Notes: generated by a model not told the origin, from the letters alone. 64,000 nucleotides of DNA from Geobacter sp. DSM 9736 (GCF_900187405.1 NZ_LT896716.1:682001-746000); one strand, 5' to 3'. Positions 50,075-59,193 are shown, counted from the stretch's first letter. Program-made: numbers and translations.

Positions 50075-51826
50075 ATGAAAAAGGGGATTTTCCTGACTTT
50101 GTTCATGTCTCTGATAGCATTAGCCGCTGGATGCGGCGGTGGCGGTGGAGGCGGTGGAGGCGGTGGAGCTACTACGACGATATCAGGGACGCCGTTTAAA
50201 GGCCCTTTTGTCAGCGGAACGGTTAATGTATATGATGTTTCGGGTGGCATTACGACAAGCGGAAGACAACTCCTTGGAACCGGCGCAATAAACTCCGATG
50301 GCTCCTACACAATAACCATTCCCGCAACATCAAATCCGGTTATGGTAGAGGTGGTAGGGGGCAGTTACAAGGACGAGACCAGCCCTACTGGTGCCCTGGT
50401 AGCTCTTGCCACGCCTTTGCGTGCTGTGATACCAAGTGGTGCTTCAAATGCTTCAGTTGCGGTGACACCTTTCACGGAACTCGCTACACAACGGGCAGCA
50501 GTTGCGACAACATCGATTCCCGCAGCAATAACTGAGGCGAATCAAAAGGTATCCCTTCTTTATCAAGTCCCCGACATTATTTCGACAACACCTATAGATC
50601 CTTCTGTAGCTTTCCCCTCAGGGTCGCTGGCTTCCAGCAAAAATTATGGCATTGCGCTTGCTGCTGTTTCCCAGCTAGCGAAGACACAAGGTAGTCTGGC
50701 AGCGGCGCTAAACAGGTTGTCGGTTAACTCCGGCACTATTTCAGATGTCGCAGCAGCCGAATTTACCACGGCGTTGACAACCTTTCTAACTTCGCAACAG
50801 AATGCCAACAGTGCTACGGTTCCTTCCCTTGATGCTACTCCTTTTAGGAATGTAGGATCGCAGGTAGCTGTGACACTCCAGCCGCAGAAAACCAGGGCTA
50901 TCGCCAATGGAGCTGATAGCGTCACAATGACTGCTTCACTCTCTCCTGCGGTACCAGACAACTCCGAGGTGACTTTCTCAATAACTTCCGGGAATGCGGT
51001 TTTCTCCAACGGGCAAAACAGTATTAAAGCCGGAACAGCGGGAAGTGCCGCAGCCGCCACTATCACTGCAACCGCTGCAGGCGCGGTTACGGTCAATGCG
51101 ACATACCTACCGGGAATATCCGGCAACTCTACCGTGACGTTTGTTATCCCTACGGTCAGTATATCTGCTTCCCCGAACGCAGCCCTACCCAACGGGACAA
51201 ATAGAATCACACTGACTGCCACGGTGGCCTCAGGGGTACCTGAGGTTACAACGGTCTCCTTTGCGGTGTCGTCCGGAACGGCAACTCTTGTAACCCCAGC
51301 GACTGTAACGCTAGTCAACGGCGTTGCTTCTGTTGACGTGGTATCGTCAACTCCTGGAGACGTTACAGTCGCTGTTACATATGCTCCAGGAGTTTCATCC
51401 AGTGCAACAATAAAATTTGCTACGCCTGCAAAAGCCGTGGTCACACTTGCCCTCAAGCAGACGAGGAACAACGTACGCTTCCTTGATCTGAATCTTGATC
51501 ACTCCCCTGCGTCAGGTGCGACCTATAGCAGCAACAGGACGCTCAATTCGGACATGAATGTTTTTGGAGTCTTCCCCAGTGCCGCTACGCTTCGGGTGAA
51601 CATTTTGCGGAGCTCCGGAGTGACAGGCTTCAATGCCAGTGCGGGCACTCCTTTTGTGGAGTTTACCTATGATATAACAGGGAATGTCCCGGTGTTCTCC
51701 ATCAGCAACGCTGTTCTTGGGTTATTTAATCCGGCGACACCCGATGTCTCTACTGAGGTTCCCCTTACTACCGACGATTTCAATATTTCCGTGTCCTTTT
51801 TGGATGCACAGGGCAACCCCCTGTAG
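50075..51826 (+). CDS. Surface lipoprotein with Ig-like repeats and a C-terminal beta domain
   Basis: A 583-residue lipoprotein. Signal ends LAAGC, followed by an 11-Gly tether. Then a beta-rich N-terminal domain (TPFKGPFVSGTVNVYDVSGG, later VTPFTELATQRAAVA), two Big_1/invasin-type Ig-like repeats at about 275-470 (RAIANGADSVTMTASLSPAV and ALPNGTNRITLTATVASG), and a C-terminal domain (KAVVTLALKQTRNNVRFLDL ... FVEFTYDITGNVP) that is related to the next gene's product. No enzyme motif. GGGAGG precedes the ATG at 50075; an in-frame ATG lies 12 bases earlier. Likely displayed at the cell surface. Confidence 0.78.
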   Translation: MKKGIFLTLFMSLIALAAGCGGGGGGGGGGGATTTISGTPFKGPFVSGTVNVYDVSGGITTSGRQLLGTGAINSDGSYTITIPATSNPVMVEVVGGSYKDETSPTGALVALATPLRAVIPSGASNASVAVTPFTELATQRAAVATTSIPAAITEANQKVSLLYQVPDIISTTPIDPSVAFPSGSLASSKNYGIALAAVSQLAKTQGSLAAALNRLSVNSGTISDVAAAEFTTALTTFLTSQQNANSATVPSLDATPFRNVGSQVAVTLQPQKTRAIANGADSVTMTASLSPAVPDNSEVTFSITSGNAVFSNGQNSIKAGTAGSAAAATITATAAGAVTVNATYLPGISGNSTVTFVIPTVSISASPNAALPNGTNRITLTATVASGVPEVTTVSFAVSSGTATLVTPATVTLVNGVASVDVVSSTPGDVTVAVTYAPGVSSSATIKFATPAKAVVTLALKQTRNNVRFLDLNLDHSPASGATYSSNRTLNSDMNVFGVFPSAATLRVNILRSSGVTGFNASAGTPFVEFTYDITGNVPVFSISNAVLGLFNPATPDVSTEVPLTTDDFNISVSFLDAQGNPL

Positions 51827-51836
51827 CTTCACTCGC

Positions 51837-51862
51837 AAGGCCGGCAGCTAGCTGCCGGCCTT
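51837..51862 (+). terminator. Palindromic terminator
   Basis: AAGGCCGGCAG-CTAG-CTGCCGGCCTT is a perfect palindrome with T/C-rich sequence following. It ends the Ig-like lipoprotein transcript. Confidence 0.85.
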
Positions 51863-51930
51863 CTCCTTTTGCAACTCTTCCACTTTTTCCTCACCCTGGT
51901 CCCCATCATTCCGAGTCCCTGCTATACTTG

Positions 51931-51951
51931 TTGATAATTAAAAATTATCAA
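51931..51951. promoter_or_regulatory. Perfect AT palindrome between -10 box and RBS
   Basis: TTGATAATT-AAA-AATTATCAA is a perfect 9+9 inverted repeat. A TATACT box lies at 51923-51928 just before it and the AAGGAGGG ribosome site starts at its right edge. It could be an operator at the transcription start or a weak mRNA hairpin next to the ribosome site. Confidence 0.5.
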
Positions 51952-51965
51952 AGGAGGGATCGGCT

Positions 51966-52442
51966 ATGAGGCATAAAAGTCTTGTAACGGTGGTGCTGCT
52001 GTATGCTATTATCACGCTTGCCGGCTGCGGGGGTGGTGGTGGAGATGGTGGCGGGGCGGCAGCCCAGCAGCCGACCACCGCCGTAGTGAGAGTAGCCCTG
52101 AACACACAGGTAAACAACCTGGCGGTTCTTGTATTCGACCTTATTCCCACAGCAGGCACCACATTTACGACAGTCAGGGGCATCAACGAAGCATCGGTCA
52201 ACAACTTCGTCGGACCTCTCGACCAGACGAACCCTCAGTCCACAACCTACACGCTGATAAGCTCCGGGGGGATCAACGCGGCAGCCAACAGGGATATTCT
52301 CGAATTTACATACGCCATCGGCGCGGGTGCGCCCACCCCGACCTTCCAGATCGGAAGCACCGTCAGCGCCACTACCACCACCGGGCAGGATGTGCCGATC
52401 GTTCCTGCCAACTTCGTTGTAACGACACAACTCAGTCCATAA
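51966..52442 (+). CDS. Small lipoprotein sharing the Ig-lipoprotein C-terminal domain
   Basis: A 158-residue lipoprotein with lipobox LAGC and a Gly-rich tether (CGGGGGDGGG). The remaining 125 residues align with the C-terminal domain of the preceding gene: AVVRVALNTQVNNLAVLVFD against AVVTLALKQTRNNVRFLDLN, and ILEFTYAIGAGAPTPTFQIG against FVEFTYDITGNVPVFSIS. A cohesin-like beta-sandwich is possible. AAAGGAGGGATCGGCT supports the ATG. The next gene begins 14 bases after the stop. Confidence 0.75.
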   Translation: MRHKSLVTVVLLYAIITLAGCGGGGGDGGGAAAQQPTTAVVRVALNTQVNNLAVLVFDLIPTAGTTFTTVRGINEASVNNFVGPLDQTNPQSTTYTLISSGGINAAANRDILEFTYAIGAGAPTPTFQIGSTVSATTTTGQDVPIVPANFVVTTQLSP

Positions 52443-52456
52443 GGAACAGGAACAGT

Positions 52457-53920
52457 ATGAAGAAAAACAAAATCTTTTCGCTCTTAGTCGTTGCGTTTCT
52501 CGTTATAGCCTCCTCTTCCATGGGGTATGCGGCACGACTAACTCTCACCTCCACTGGTCCTGGGGTTTTTCTTCTGCAAGCTGGTGAGTTCTCTAGTTTG
52601 AGTGGTGTTGTAGTCGAGATGGCATATGATGTAAACCTACTTGAAAGTCCCCAGGTTCAGATAGGGAGCGTTGTCAATGTGTCAGGAGCTTTCAAAACAA
52701 TTAATACCGAAAAAATGCCCGCAGGAAAGCTGCGTTTTTCAGTCGCCGGTTTAACGAAGTTCGGAAGCAGTGGGGCTGTTGCTGTCATCAGCTTTAATAA
52801 AAAAGTTAAGGACGCTTCTGCGACTGCTCAATTGACGTCCGTGGATGCTTCAACGCCCGAGGCGCAACTAGTACGGGTGAATTATAGTACAGCGCCGGTA
52901 TCCGATACCGCCTTTGCTAGTAGCACACCGACTACTTCCGACGAGGGCGGTGGTACAACCACTACCACGGGCGGTGGTACAACCACTACCACGGGCGGCG
53001 GTACAACCACTACCACGGGCGGCGGTACAACCACTACCACGGGCGGCAGCTGGTCAGGTCCAGGCACCATAACTTTCCCGGGCGATTCGAGCGATAAACC
53101 GGCAGAGGATACAGCGCGTACCGAAACGCCCCAGGAAACGCCCCCGTACCAGCAAGTGGAAGAGCGTGTCGCTGCGGCGTCCGCCGAGGAGCAGCCGGCA
53201 TCGAAGCAGGAGGAGGCGAAGCAGGGAGGGGAGAAGTTCACTTCCTATCCCAGCGTTCTGGAAAGATTCAAGAAGTTTGAAGGGGAGAAGACACCCAGGG
53301 CGTTGCTGGCGCTCTTCGATGCTCCTGTTGCCCCCGGTATCAAGCAGGAGCCCGAAATCGCCTTGAGTGATGGAACAACTAAAGTCAGGGTAACCATCGA
53401 GTTGCCCGCGGGGGGTAAGGAGAGCCCGAATTTTGCTCTCAAGCGCGCGAAGCTGGTGTCTCTCAAAAATGACGAAAAGAACAGGTGGCTCGTGGAAGCA
53501 TTGCCTTCCAAGGATGCCAGCGACGTGAGCATTACCGCGCTGCAGGGCAACTCGATGACGGAAATCCCGCTGCTGGTGGTCCAACCGCTCCCGCCGAGCA
53601 TCCTCCCCAAGGAGGGCTTTACGGAAGCTGCCCTGGCTCAGTTCCTCAAGGAGCGCGGGACGGAGAAGGAGCCGAAATTCGACCTGAACGGCGATAAGGT
53701 GCGCAACTATGTCGACGACTATATCTTTGCAGCCAACTATGTTGCCAAACACGGGAAGAAGAAGGTGGCCGAGGACCTGAAGAAAGAGGACCAAAAGAAA
53801 CAAGCTGAACAGCAGAAAGGTGCAGTGGCTCCCCCGGTCGTTGCGCCGCCAGCTAAACCGGGCCAGGATAAACCTGCTTCGAAACAGGACTCGAAAAAGC
53901 CTGCAAAGAAAAAGAAGTGA
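52457..53920 (+). CDS. Exported protein with cohesin-like domain and dockerin/EF-hand-like loop
   Basis: A 487-residue secreted protein. Signal peptide ends SMGYAA. Residues 25-150 have a cohesin-like beta pattern (SGVVVEMAYDVNLLESPQVQ, then LRFSVAGLTKFGSSGAVAVI). A four-fold GGGTTTTT repeat follows, then a charged, Gln/Glu-rich central part. Near residues 409-421 DLNGDKVRNYVDD fits the calcium loop D-x-N-x-D-x-x-x-N-x-x-D of type I dockerins and EF-hands, followed by YIFAANYVAKHG. The C-terminus is Lys-rich and disordered. Only one such loop is seen where dockerins usually have two. Immediately downstream of the small lipoprotein. Confidence 0.72.
   Translation: MKKNKIFSLLVVAFLVIASSSMGYAARLTLTSTGPGVFLLQAGEFSSLSGVVVEMAYDVNLLESPQVQIGSVVNVSGAFKTINTEKMPAGKLRFSVAGLTKFGSSGAVAVISFNKKVKDASATAQLTSVDASTPEAQLVRVNYSTAPVSDTAFASSTPTTSDEGGGTTTTTGGGTTTTTGGGTTTTTGGGTTTTTGGSWSGPGTITFPGDSSDKPAEDTARTETPQETPPYQQVEERVAAASAEEQPASKQEEAKQGGEKFTSYPSVLERFKKFEGEKTPRALLALFDAPVAPGIKQEPEIALSDGTTKVRVTIELPAGGKESPNFALKRAKLVSLKNDEKNRWLVEALPSKDASDVSITALQGNSMTEIPLLVVQPLPPSILPKEGFTEAALAQFLKERGTEKEPKFDLNGDKVRNYVDDYIFAANYVAKHGKKKVAEDLKKEDQKKQAEQQKGAVAPPVVAPPAKPGQDKPASKQDSKKPAKKKK
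52946..53041 (+). repeat. Four tandem 24-bp repeats
   Basis: Four units of GGCGGYGGTACAACCACTAC plus CACG lie head to tail in frame, each coding for GGGTTTTT. Units 1-2 have GGTGG, units 3-4 have GGCGG. The repeat makes a flexible, possibly glycosylated linker and may vary in copy number. Confidence 0.93.
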
Positions 53921-53946
53921 TTTGTTGTAAGTTGAGGAAATACAAT

Positions 53947-53975
53947 GCCCCCGGGAGAATCCGGGGGCTTTTTTT
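53947..53975 (+). terminator. Strong terminator
   Basis: GCCCCCGG (53947-53954) pairs with CCGGGGGC (53961-53968), followed by seven T. Confidence 0.95.
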
Positions 53976-54115
53976 GCTCGTTTCTCACTGATCGATGGAA
54001 GCACAACGTCGTTTAAAAATGTGCGGCTCCATGCTATAGAAGATGGAGATTGGCAGGAATGCGGCCTGTGCCGGGCCGGGATGGACCGGACGGGGAATCA
54101 CGAAAGGAGCATGGG

Positions 54116-55039
54116 GTGGCGCGTGGCGGTAGAAAAAAGGGGAGTGCGCGGAGGAAGAAGGGGAGGTCCGGCTCACTGCTAGTGCTGCTGGGAGTCGTTC
54201 TCCTCATAGCGCTGTCATTTTTCCTCCTGGAAATGCTTCGGAGCAAAGGTTCAGGTAAGCCGGAGCGGCCGGTGCCTCCCGTGGAGCGTCATGCCCTTCC
54301 GCCGCGGGAGGTGGAGTCGCCGGTGCTTCGTTCTTTCAGTACTCCTCCGGCACCTGTAGGCAAGAAAGATTTCCGGCGTGGGAGCGTCGCCATCATCATT
54401 GACGATATGGGGAGCAGCCTTCGGGAGGTAAACGATCTGATGGCGATAAAGGTCCCATTGACCTTTGCTGTAATTCCAGGGCTGGCCAGGGACCGAGAGG
54501 TGGCCGAGGAAGCTCACCGCAAAGGGTACGAGGTGATGCTGCATCTCCCTATGGAGCCGCAAGGGTACCCGCAGCAGCGGCTGGAGAAGAACGGTCTGCT
54601 CGTAAGTCAGGAAGAGGATGAGATTGCGCGCAGGGTGAGGGTACTCGTCGCGGAAGTGCCGTACGCGGCTGGCGCGAACAACCATATGGGGTCGCGTTTC
54701 ACCGAGCATGAGGAGAAAATGAGGGCGGCGCTGGGAGTCTTGCGGGAGAAGAACTTCTTTTTCATCGATAGCAGGACCAGTCCGAAGTCGGTGGGGTATA
54801 GGCTCGCCCGTTCAATGGGCATCGAGGCAGGGACGCGGAGCGTTTTTCTCGATAATGTTCAGGAGGTGGGGGCGATACGGCGGCAGATCGATGAGCTGGC
54901 GGCGATGGCCGGCAAGAGAGGTAGCGCCATCGGCATCGGCCATCCGCACCCGGCGACCATCCGGGCGCTGGCGGCGGCGCTCCCCGAACTCAGCAGAGAG
55001 GGGATAACTTTTGTCTACGCATCAGCTCTTGCGAGGTAG
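54116..55039 (+). CDS. Divergent polysaccharide deacetylase family protein (YibQ-like)
   Basis: A 307-residue bitopic protein: basic cytoplasmic start, membrane helix at about 22-42 (LLVLLGVVLLIALSFFLLEM), Pro-rich linker, then a NodB-like deacetylase domain of the YibQ/DUF610 group (VAIIIDDMGSSLREVNDLMA, TFAVIPGLARDREVAEEAHR, EVMLHLPMEPQGYP, GANNHMGSRFTEHEEKMRAA, GIGHPHPATIRALA). The DD, HLPMEP, NNHMGS and HPHP motifs are intact. In E. coli yibQ lies next to envC and here it is near the ftsX-envC-ctpA block, separated by the 49.3-53.9 kb cluster. GTG 54116 has AAGGAG six bases ahead; an ATG at 54059 is less well placed. Its 3' end overlaps parA-like by 25 bases. Confidence 0.85.
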   Translation: MARGGRKKGSARRKKGRSGSLLVLLGVVLLIALSFFLLEMLRSKGSGKPERPVPPVERHALPPREVESPVLRSFSTPPAPVGKKDFRRGSVAIIIDDMGSSLREVNDLMAIKVPLTFAVIPGLARDREVAEEAHRKGYEVMLHLPMEPQGYPQQRLEKNGLLVSQEEDEIARRVRVLVAEVPYAAGANNHMGSRFTEHEEKMRAALGVLREKNFFFIDSRTSPKSVGYRLARSMGIEAGTRSVFLDNVQEVGAIRRQIDELAAMAGKRGSAIGIGHPHPATIRALAAALPELSREGITFVYASALAR

Positions 55040-56481
55040 GACGGATCTTTTGCGGGCTGTGCCGCGCCGATAACCGGACCTTCTCCTTCCGCCTCCAGGT
55101 AGCGGGCGGCCTGACGTTTCAGTTTCACGAATTCCCGGTACTTCTCCTCCCGCAGGATAGCTTCCGGCTCCTGAGGGTTCGTCGGATGAATCAGGAGGAA
55201 GCCGTCCCTGAAACTTTCTCCGTATCCCTCCAGTGTTTCCCGCATCATCCCGTAGAGCTTGCTCCGTTCCCGCGACAGAAGCGACCCTTCATGCTCCTTG
55301 AGCGGATGGCGCTTTTTCAGGAGCGGCGAGCCCTGGCGATCGAACTGGACGAACTCGACGTCATGACCGTCGGAACCCTTGAGGGGGCGGAGCAGGAAGG
55401 TCGAGTCTCGCGCCGATTCAAGAAATATATGCCACGTCGGGTCATTTTCAGTGACGGTCTTCCCGAGTTGGTAGACATTGGAGAAAAGCAGGTCCAGGAA
55501 GCACCGCTCTTCGATGAACCCGCACGATCCTCCGTCTGAAGTTTCGAAATAGAAAGCTGCGTTTCCTGCATCCTGCCGGGGTAGCTGAGTGCGGCACAGC
55601 GGGCAGTCCTTCCGTACTCCGGTGAGGCGGGCGTAAAATTCTTCCTTTTTACGGTTATCCTCGGCGGTGTACCACTGCTGAAACAGGAGCGATCGAGGTT
55701 CTTTTACCTGCTTCATCTCGCGGAGTAGCTGGGTCGCCAGCTGGTGGAACTGCCCGTATACTTCGGTTCCGCGTGCATATGTGAGAATGGGGTAGACGCG
55801 CCCATCCGGGTTGGTGCTGAGGCTTTCGACTTTCGGGCTTTTGGAGATGTAGGTGTCGAGGCAGCGGTAGCCGCGGTTGATGGCGTAGGATTTGAGCAGG
55901 GTCCGCTGATCGCGGAAGATGCCCTCGAACTTGATCCTGGAGTCGATGAGGCAGGGGATGAGGGAGAGGCTTTTCCGATCGAGCCCCTTCTGATCGAACA
56001 GGTCGAAGATATTCCTGCAGTTTTCAAGTGACGCCATATCCTTTACCGGGATGATTACCCGATCGGCTGCGTAGAGCGCATTCTGGGTCAGGACATCCAG
56101 GTCCGGGCGGGTGTCTATGATGACAACTCCCGGTATCCCGGAGGCGGCAAGTAGCCGGGCGAGGACCATGCTGCCCTTGAACGAGTGCTTCAGGTCGTTG
56201 AGGGCACCGGATGAGGGGATGTAATTGACCCCGTACTGCCCGGTATGGAGCAGTTCGTGACCTGGCGTTTCAAGGAGCAGGTCGACGACGCTCCCGCGCA
56301 GAGGTTGCCCCTTGATCTCGAACATCTTGTCCACGGTGAAATGGTTGTCGAAGGAGAAGATGGAGACTGGAAGGTCTTCGCTGAGGGCCTTGATGAAAAT
56401 TGCCAGATTGGTTGCGAGGGTTGTCTTGCCGACTCCCCCCTTTTCGGAGGAGACGGTAATTACATAGGGAAAACTTTGCAT
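55015..56481 (-). CDS. ParA-like ATPase with cysteine-containing C-terminal extension
   Basis: A 488-residue protein. Residues 1-260 are a ParA/MinD-type ATPase: deviant Walker A SSEKGGVGKTT (13-21), VVIIDTRPDLDVLTQNAL (119-136) and VIIPVKD. The last 230 residues are unlike ParA: CPLC (293-296) and a further pair at 320 and 327 (SCGFIEERCF) could bind zinc, and a helical acidic tail follows. No parB gene or parS-like site is seen nearby. It may position something other than a chromosome. It is convergent with the YibQ-like gene, overlapping it by 25 bases. Confidence 0.78.
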   Translation of the reverse strand: MQSFPYVITVSSEKGGVGKTTLATNLAIFIKALSEDLPVSIFSFDNHFTVDKMFEIKGQPLRGSVVDLLLETPGHELLHTGQYGVNYIPSSGALNDLKHSFKGSMVLARLLAASGIPGVVIIDTRPDLDVLTQNALYAADRVIIPVKDMASLENCRNIFDLFDQKGLDRKSLSLIPCLIDSRIKFEGIFRDQRTLLKSYAINRGYRCLDTYISKSPKVESLSTNPDGRVYPILTYARGTEVYGQFHQLATQLLREMKQVKEPRSLLFQQWYTAEDNRKKEEFYARLTGVRKDCPLCRTQLPRQDAGNAAFYFETSDGGSCGFIEERCFLDLLFSNVYQLGKTVTENDPTWHIFLESARDSTFLLRPLKGSDGHDVEFVQFDRQGSPLLKKRHPLKEHEGSLLSRERSKLYGMMRETLEGYGESFRDGFLLIHPTNPQEPEAILREEKYREFVKLKRQAARYLEAEGEGPVIGAAQPAKDPSYLARADA

Positions 56482-56589
56482 GGCGGCATCTTAGTATGAA
56501 TGGCCTGCATGGTCAACCGGTTTGACAGTGCCGGGGGGCTGTGATAAGAACGAGGGCGCGTCCGCTGCAGGCGCGCTTCCGGAGGAGTT

Positions 56590-57957
56590 GTGGAGCTGTT
56601 CGCCGAAAAGAGAATACTGACCGTGAGCCAGCTCACTTCCCTCATAAGGGGCGTTCTCGAAGAGAATTTCGAGCATGTCTGGGTTGAGGGGGAACTGTCC
56701 AATTGCGCCGTCCCTGCTTCCGGTCATTTTTACTGCACATTGCGGGATAGCGGAGCGCAGCTGCGCTGCATAATGTTCAAAGGCGCGGTCAGGGCACTAC
56801 GCTTCAGACCCCGCGACGGGATGAGGATCATCGTCCGCGGAAGGCTCACTGTCTACGACCAGCGGGGGGAGTACCAGCTGATTGCCGAGTACATCGAGCC
56901 GCAGGGGATCGGGGCGCTTCAGATGGCCTTCATGCAGCTAAAGGAGAAACTCGCAGGTGAAGGTCTCTTCGAGGAAGAGCACAAGAAGTCTCTACCCAAG
57001 CTTCCCCAGCGGATCGGCATTGTCACCTCCCCGACTGGGGCTGCCATTCATGACATCCTTCATGTACTGAACCGCCGGTTCACGAACGTAGAGATTCTCA
57101 TCCGACCGGTGAGGGTACAGGGTGAGGGGGCTGCCGCGGAGATTGCCGAGGCGATAGAAGACTTCAACCGGTACGGCCGGGTGGATGTCATGATCGTCGG
57201 GCGTGGCGGTGGGAGCCTGGAGGATCTATGGTCCTTCAACGAGGAGGTTGTGGCAAGGGCGATCTATCGCTCGACAATCCCCGTAATTTCTGCCGTGGGG
57301 CACGAAGTGGATTTTACCATCGCCGATTTTGTGGCAGATCTGCGGGCCCCGACACCATCGGCGGCTGCCGAGCTGGTGGTGCGGAGCAAGGCTGAGCTGA
57401 CGGCTGAACTCGAATCGCTGGAACACCGGCTGGGGCGGGTTGTGTCACACAGTCTGCGGTCGCTGCGGGGGGAGCTGAAATATCTTTCAGGTGCATTGAA
57501 AGACCCGACCCTTCTCGTCGGGCACGCGGCACAGCGGCTGGACGACCTGCACGGGCGGCTCCAGCGTGCCGCTCGAACGGATATTACAAGAAGGCGCGAG
57601 GGTATATCGGCTATGCGGACTCACCTGCGCCTGACGAATCCGGCACTTCATGTGGAGCGTGGGAGAGAGCTGATTCTGACCCTTACCGCCAGGAGTGAAA
57701 AAGGAATTCGCCGTATTCTCGAACAGAGTCATGAAGCGGCAGCTGTAAACGGGGCGAAACTCCACGCACTTTCGCCGCTCCTTACGCTTGCCCGGGGGTA
57801 TGCCGTGGCGCGCAGGCTCCCGGAAGGGTCACTGATAATTGACAGCGACCGGCTCACGCCGGGGGACCGGCTCGACCTGCGCCTGCACCGCGGTGGGGCA
57901 ACCTGTGTAGTCGAAGAAGTGACAGGAACGGAGCCGCCTGCGGAGCGACTTCCTTGA
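56590..57957 (+). CDS. xseA: Exodeoxyribonuclease VII large subunit
   Basis: A 455-residue protein: N-terminal OB fold ([29 protein letters not shown]), then the catalytic region with [40 protein letters not shown] and [20 protein letters not shown], followed by coiled coil. GTG start with GGAGGAG just ahead. Degrades single-stranded DNA with the xseB product encoded next. Confidence 0.96.
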   Translation: MELFAEKRILTVSQLTSLIRGVLEENFEHVWVEGELSNCAVPASGHFYCTLRDSGAQLRCIMFKGAVRALRFRPRDGMRIIVRGRLTVYDQRGEYQLIAEYIEPQGIGALQMAFMQLKEKLAGEGLFEEEHKKSLPKLPQRIGIVTSPTGAAIHDILHVLNRRFTNVEILIRPVRVQGEGAAAEIAEAIEDFNRYGRVDVMIVGRGGGSLEDLWSFNEEVVARAIYRSTIPVISAVGHEVDFTIADFVADLRAPTPSAAAELVVRSKAELTAELESLEHRLGRVVSHSLRSLRGELKYLSGALKDPTLLVGHAAQRLDDLHGRLQRAARTDITRRREGISAMRTHLRLTNPALHVERGRELILTLTARSEKGIRRILEQSHEAAAVNGAKLHALSPLLTLARGYAVARRLPEGSLIIDSDRLTPGDRLDLRLHRGGATCVVEEVTGTEPPAERLP

Positions 57958-58013
57958 CTGAGACGAAGTAAGCTGTATAATGGGCGCTCTTTTAGAGAAG
58001 ATAGGGAACGATC

Positions 58014-58241
58014 ATGGCTGTCGAGAAATTTGAAACGGCGCTGAAAAAACTTGAAGAGGTGGTCCGGCGACTGGAAGAAGGGGAGCTTTCCCTGGAAGAG
58101 TCACTCCGGGCTTTCGAAGAAGGGGTAAAATACGCGGCCTTTTGTACCCGAAAACTGGACGAGGCGGAGAAAAAGGTCGAACTCCTCCTCAAACAGAAGA
58201 ATGGCGGCTTCATAAAGGAGGAGTTCCGGCTCGACGAGTGA
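58014..58241 (+). CDS. xseB: Exodeoxyribonuclease VII small subunit
   Basis: A 75-residue helical protein with the family signature: FETALKKLEEVVRRLEEGEL, SLEESLRAFEEGVKYAAFCT. Follows xseA by 56 bases. Confidence 0.96.
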   Translation: MAVEKFETALKKLEEVVRRLEEGELSLEESLRAFEEGVKYAAFCTRKLDEAEKKVELLLKQKNGGFIKEEFRLDE

Positions 58242-58280
58242 TTGATGAATTGTCACGCCACGGGCGGATTAAAGCATATC

Positions 58281-59174
58281 ATGGACCTGAAACAGTACCT
58301 GAAAGAACGGTGCAGGCTGGTGGACGAGGCGCTGGAGCGCTACCTTCCCAAAGAGGACGAACTCCCCTCCATTCTTCACAAATCGATGCGCTACTCCGTC
58401 TTCGCCGGGGGGAAGAGGATCCGTCCTATCCTCATGCTGGCCGCATGCGAATCGGTGGGGGGAGATCTGTCCCACGCGATGCCGGCGGCGTGCGCCATGG
58501 AGATGATTCACACATACTCTCTCGTTCACGATGATCTTCCCGCCATGGACGATGATGACTTCCGGCGAGGCAATCCGACGAACCATAAGGTTTTTGGAGA
58601 GGCGGTCGCCATCCTTGCGGGGGATGCACTACTTACCCAGGCGTTCATCCTCATGAGCAGGAATGTGAATGGATCGAAACCATCCGCCGAACGTCTCCTC
58701 GCGGTGATTCAGGAAATATCGTGCTGCGCAGGGTCGCACGGGATGGTCGGCGGTCAGGTCGTGGATATGGAGAGTGAAGGGAATCAGGAAATTGATCTTC
58801 CGACACTCCAGTACATCCACACCCGAAAGACCGGTGCCCTGATGAAGGCGTCGGTAAAAGCCGGAGCTATTCTCGGCGGCGCTGACGACTCGGCTGTTTC
58901 CTCCCTCACCAGGTACGGCGAAGCAATCGGTCTCGCCTTCCAGATAGCCGACGATATCCTCGACATAGTAGGGACTACCGAAGAACTCGGCAAGGATGCG
59001 GGGAGCGATGAGGCAAGGGGAAAAGCGACCTATCCCGCTCTAATGGGGCTTGCTGAATCTAAACGGCGAGCCGCCGAACTCGTTGACATGGCCCTGGATG
59101 CCCTTTCTTCATTCGATTCGAAGGCCGATCCGCTGCGGGAGATCGCCCGCTATATCGTGGCCAGAAAATCCTAG
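58281..59174 (+). CDS. ispA: Geranyl/farnesyl diphosphate synthase family polyprenyl synthetase
   Basis: A 297-residue protein: first Asp-rich motif [15 protein letters not shown] near residue 85, second [11 protein letters not shown] near 225, plus GGKRIRP and GGQVVDM. Length and the chain-length region fit a short-chain (GPP/FPP) synthase. The start [11 protein letters not shown] at 58281 matches family starts; the frame is open to TTG 58242 just after xseB. Feeds isoprenoid carriers, quinones and, through DMAPP use, tRNA modification. Confidence 0.94.
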   Translation: MDLKQYLKERCRLVDEALERYLPKEDELPSILHKSMRYSVFAGGKRIRPILMLAACESVGGDLSHAMPAACAMEMIHTYSLVHDDLPAMDDDDFRRGNPTNHKVFGEAVAILAGDALLTQAFILMSRNVNGSKPSAERLLAVIQEISCCAGSHGMVGGQVVDMESEGNQEIDLPTLQYIHTRKTGALMKASVKAGAILGGADDSAVSSLTRYGEAIGLAFQIADDILDIVGTTEELGKDAGSDEARGKATYPALMGLAESKRRAAELVDMALDALSSFDSKADPLREIARYIVARKS

Positions 59175-59193
59175 GTTCCGGAGCAAACCGGCA

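Noticed and set aside
55015-56481. Chromosome partitioning parAB locus
   Set aside because: No parB neighbour and no parS-like repeats were seen; the C-terminal extension is atypical.
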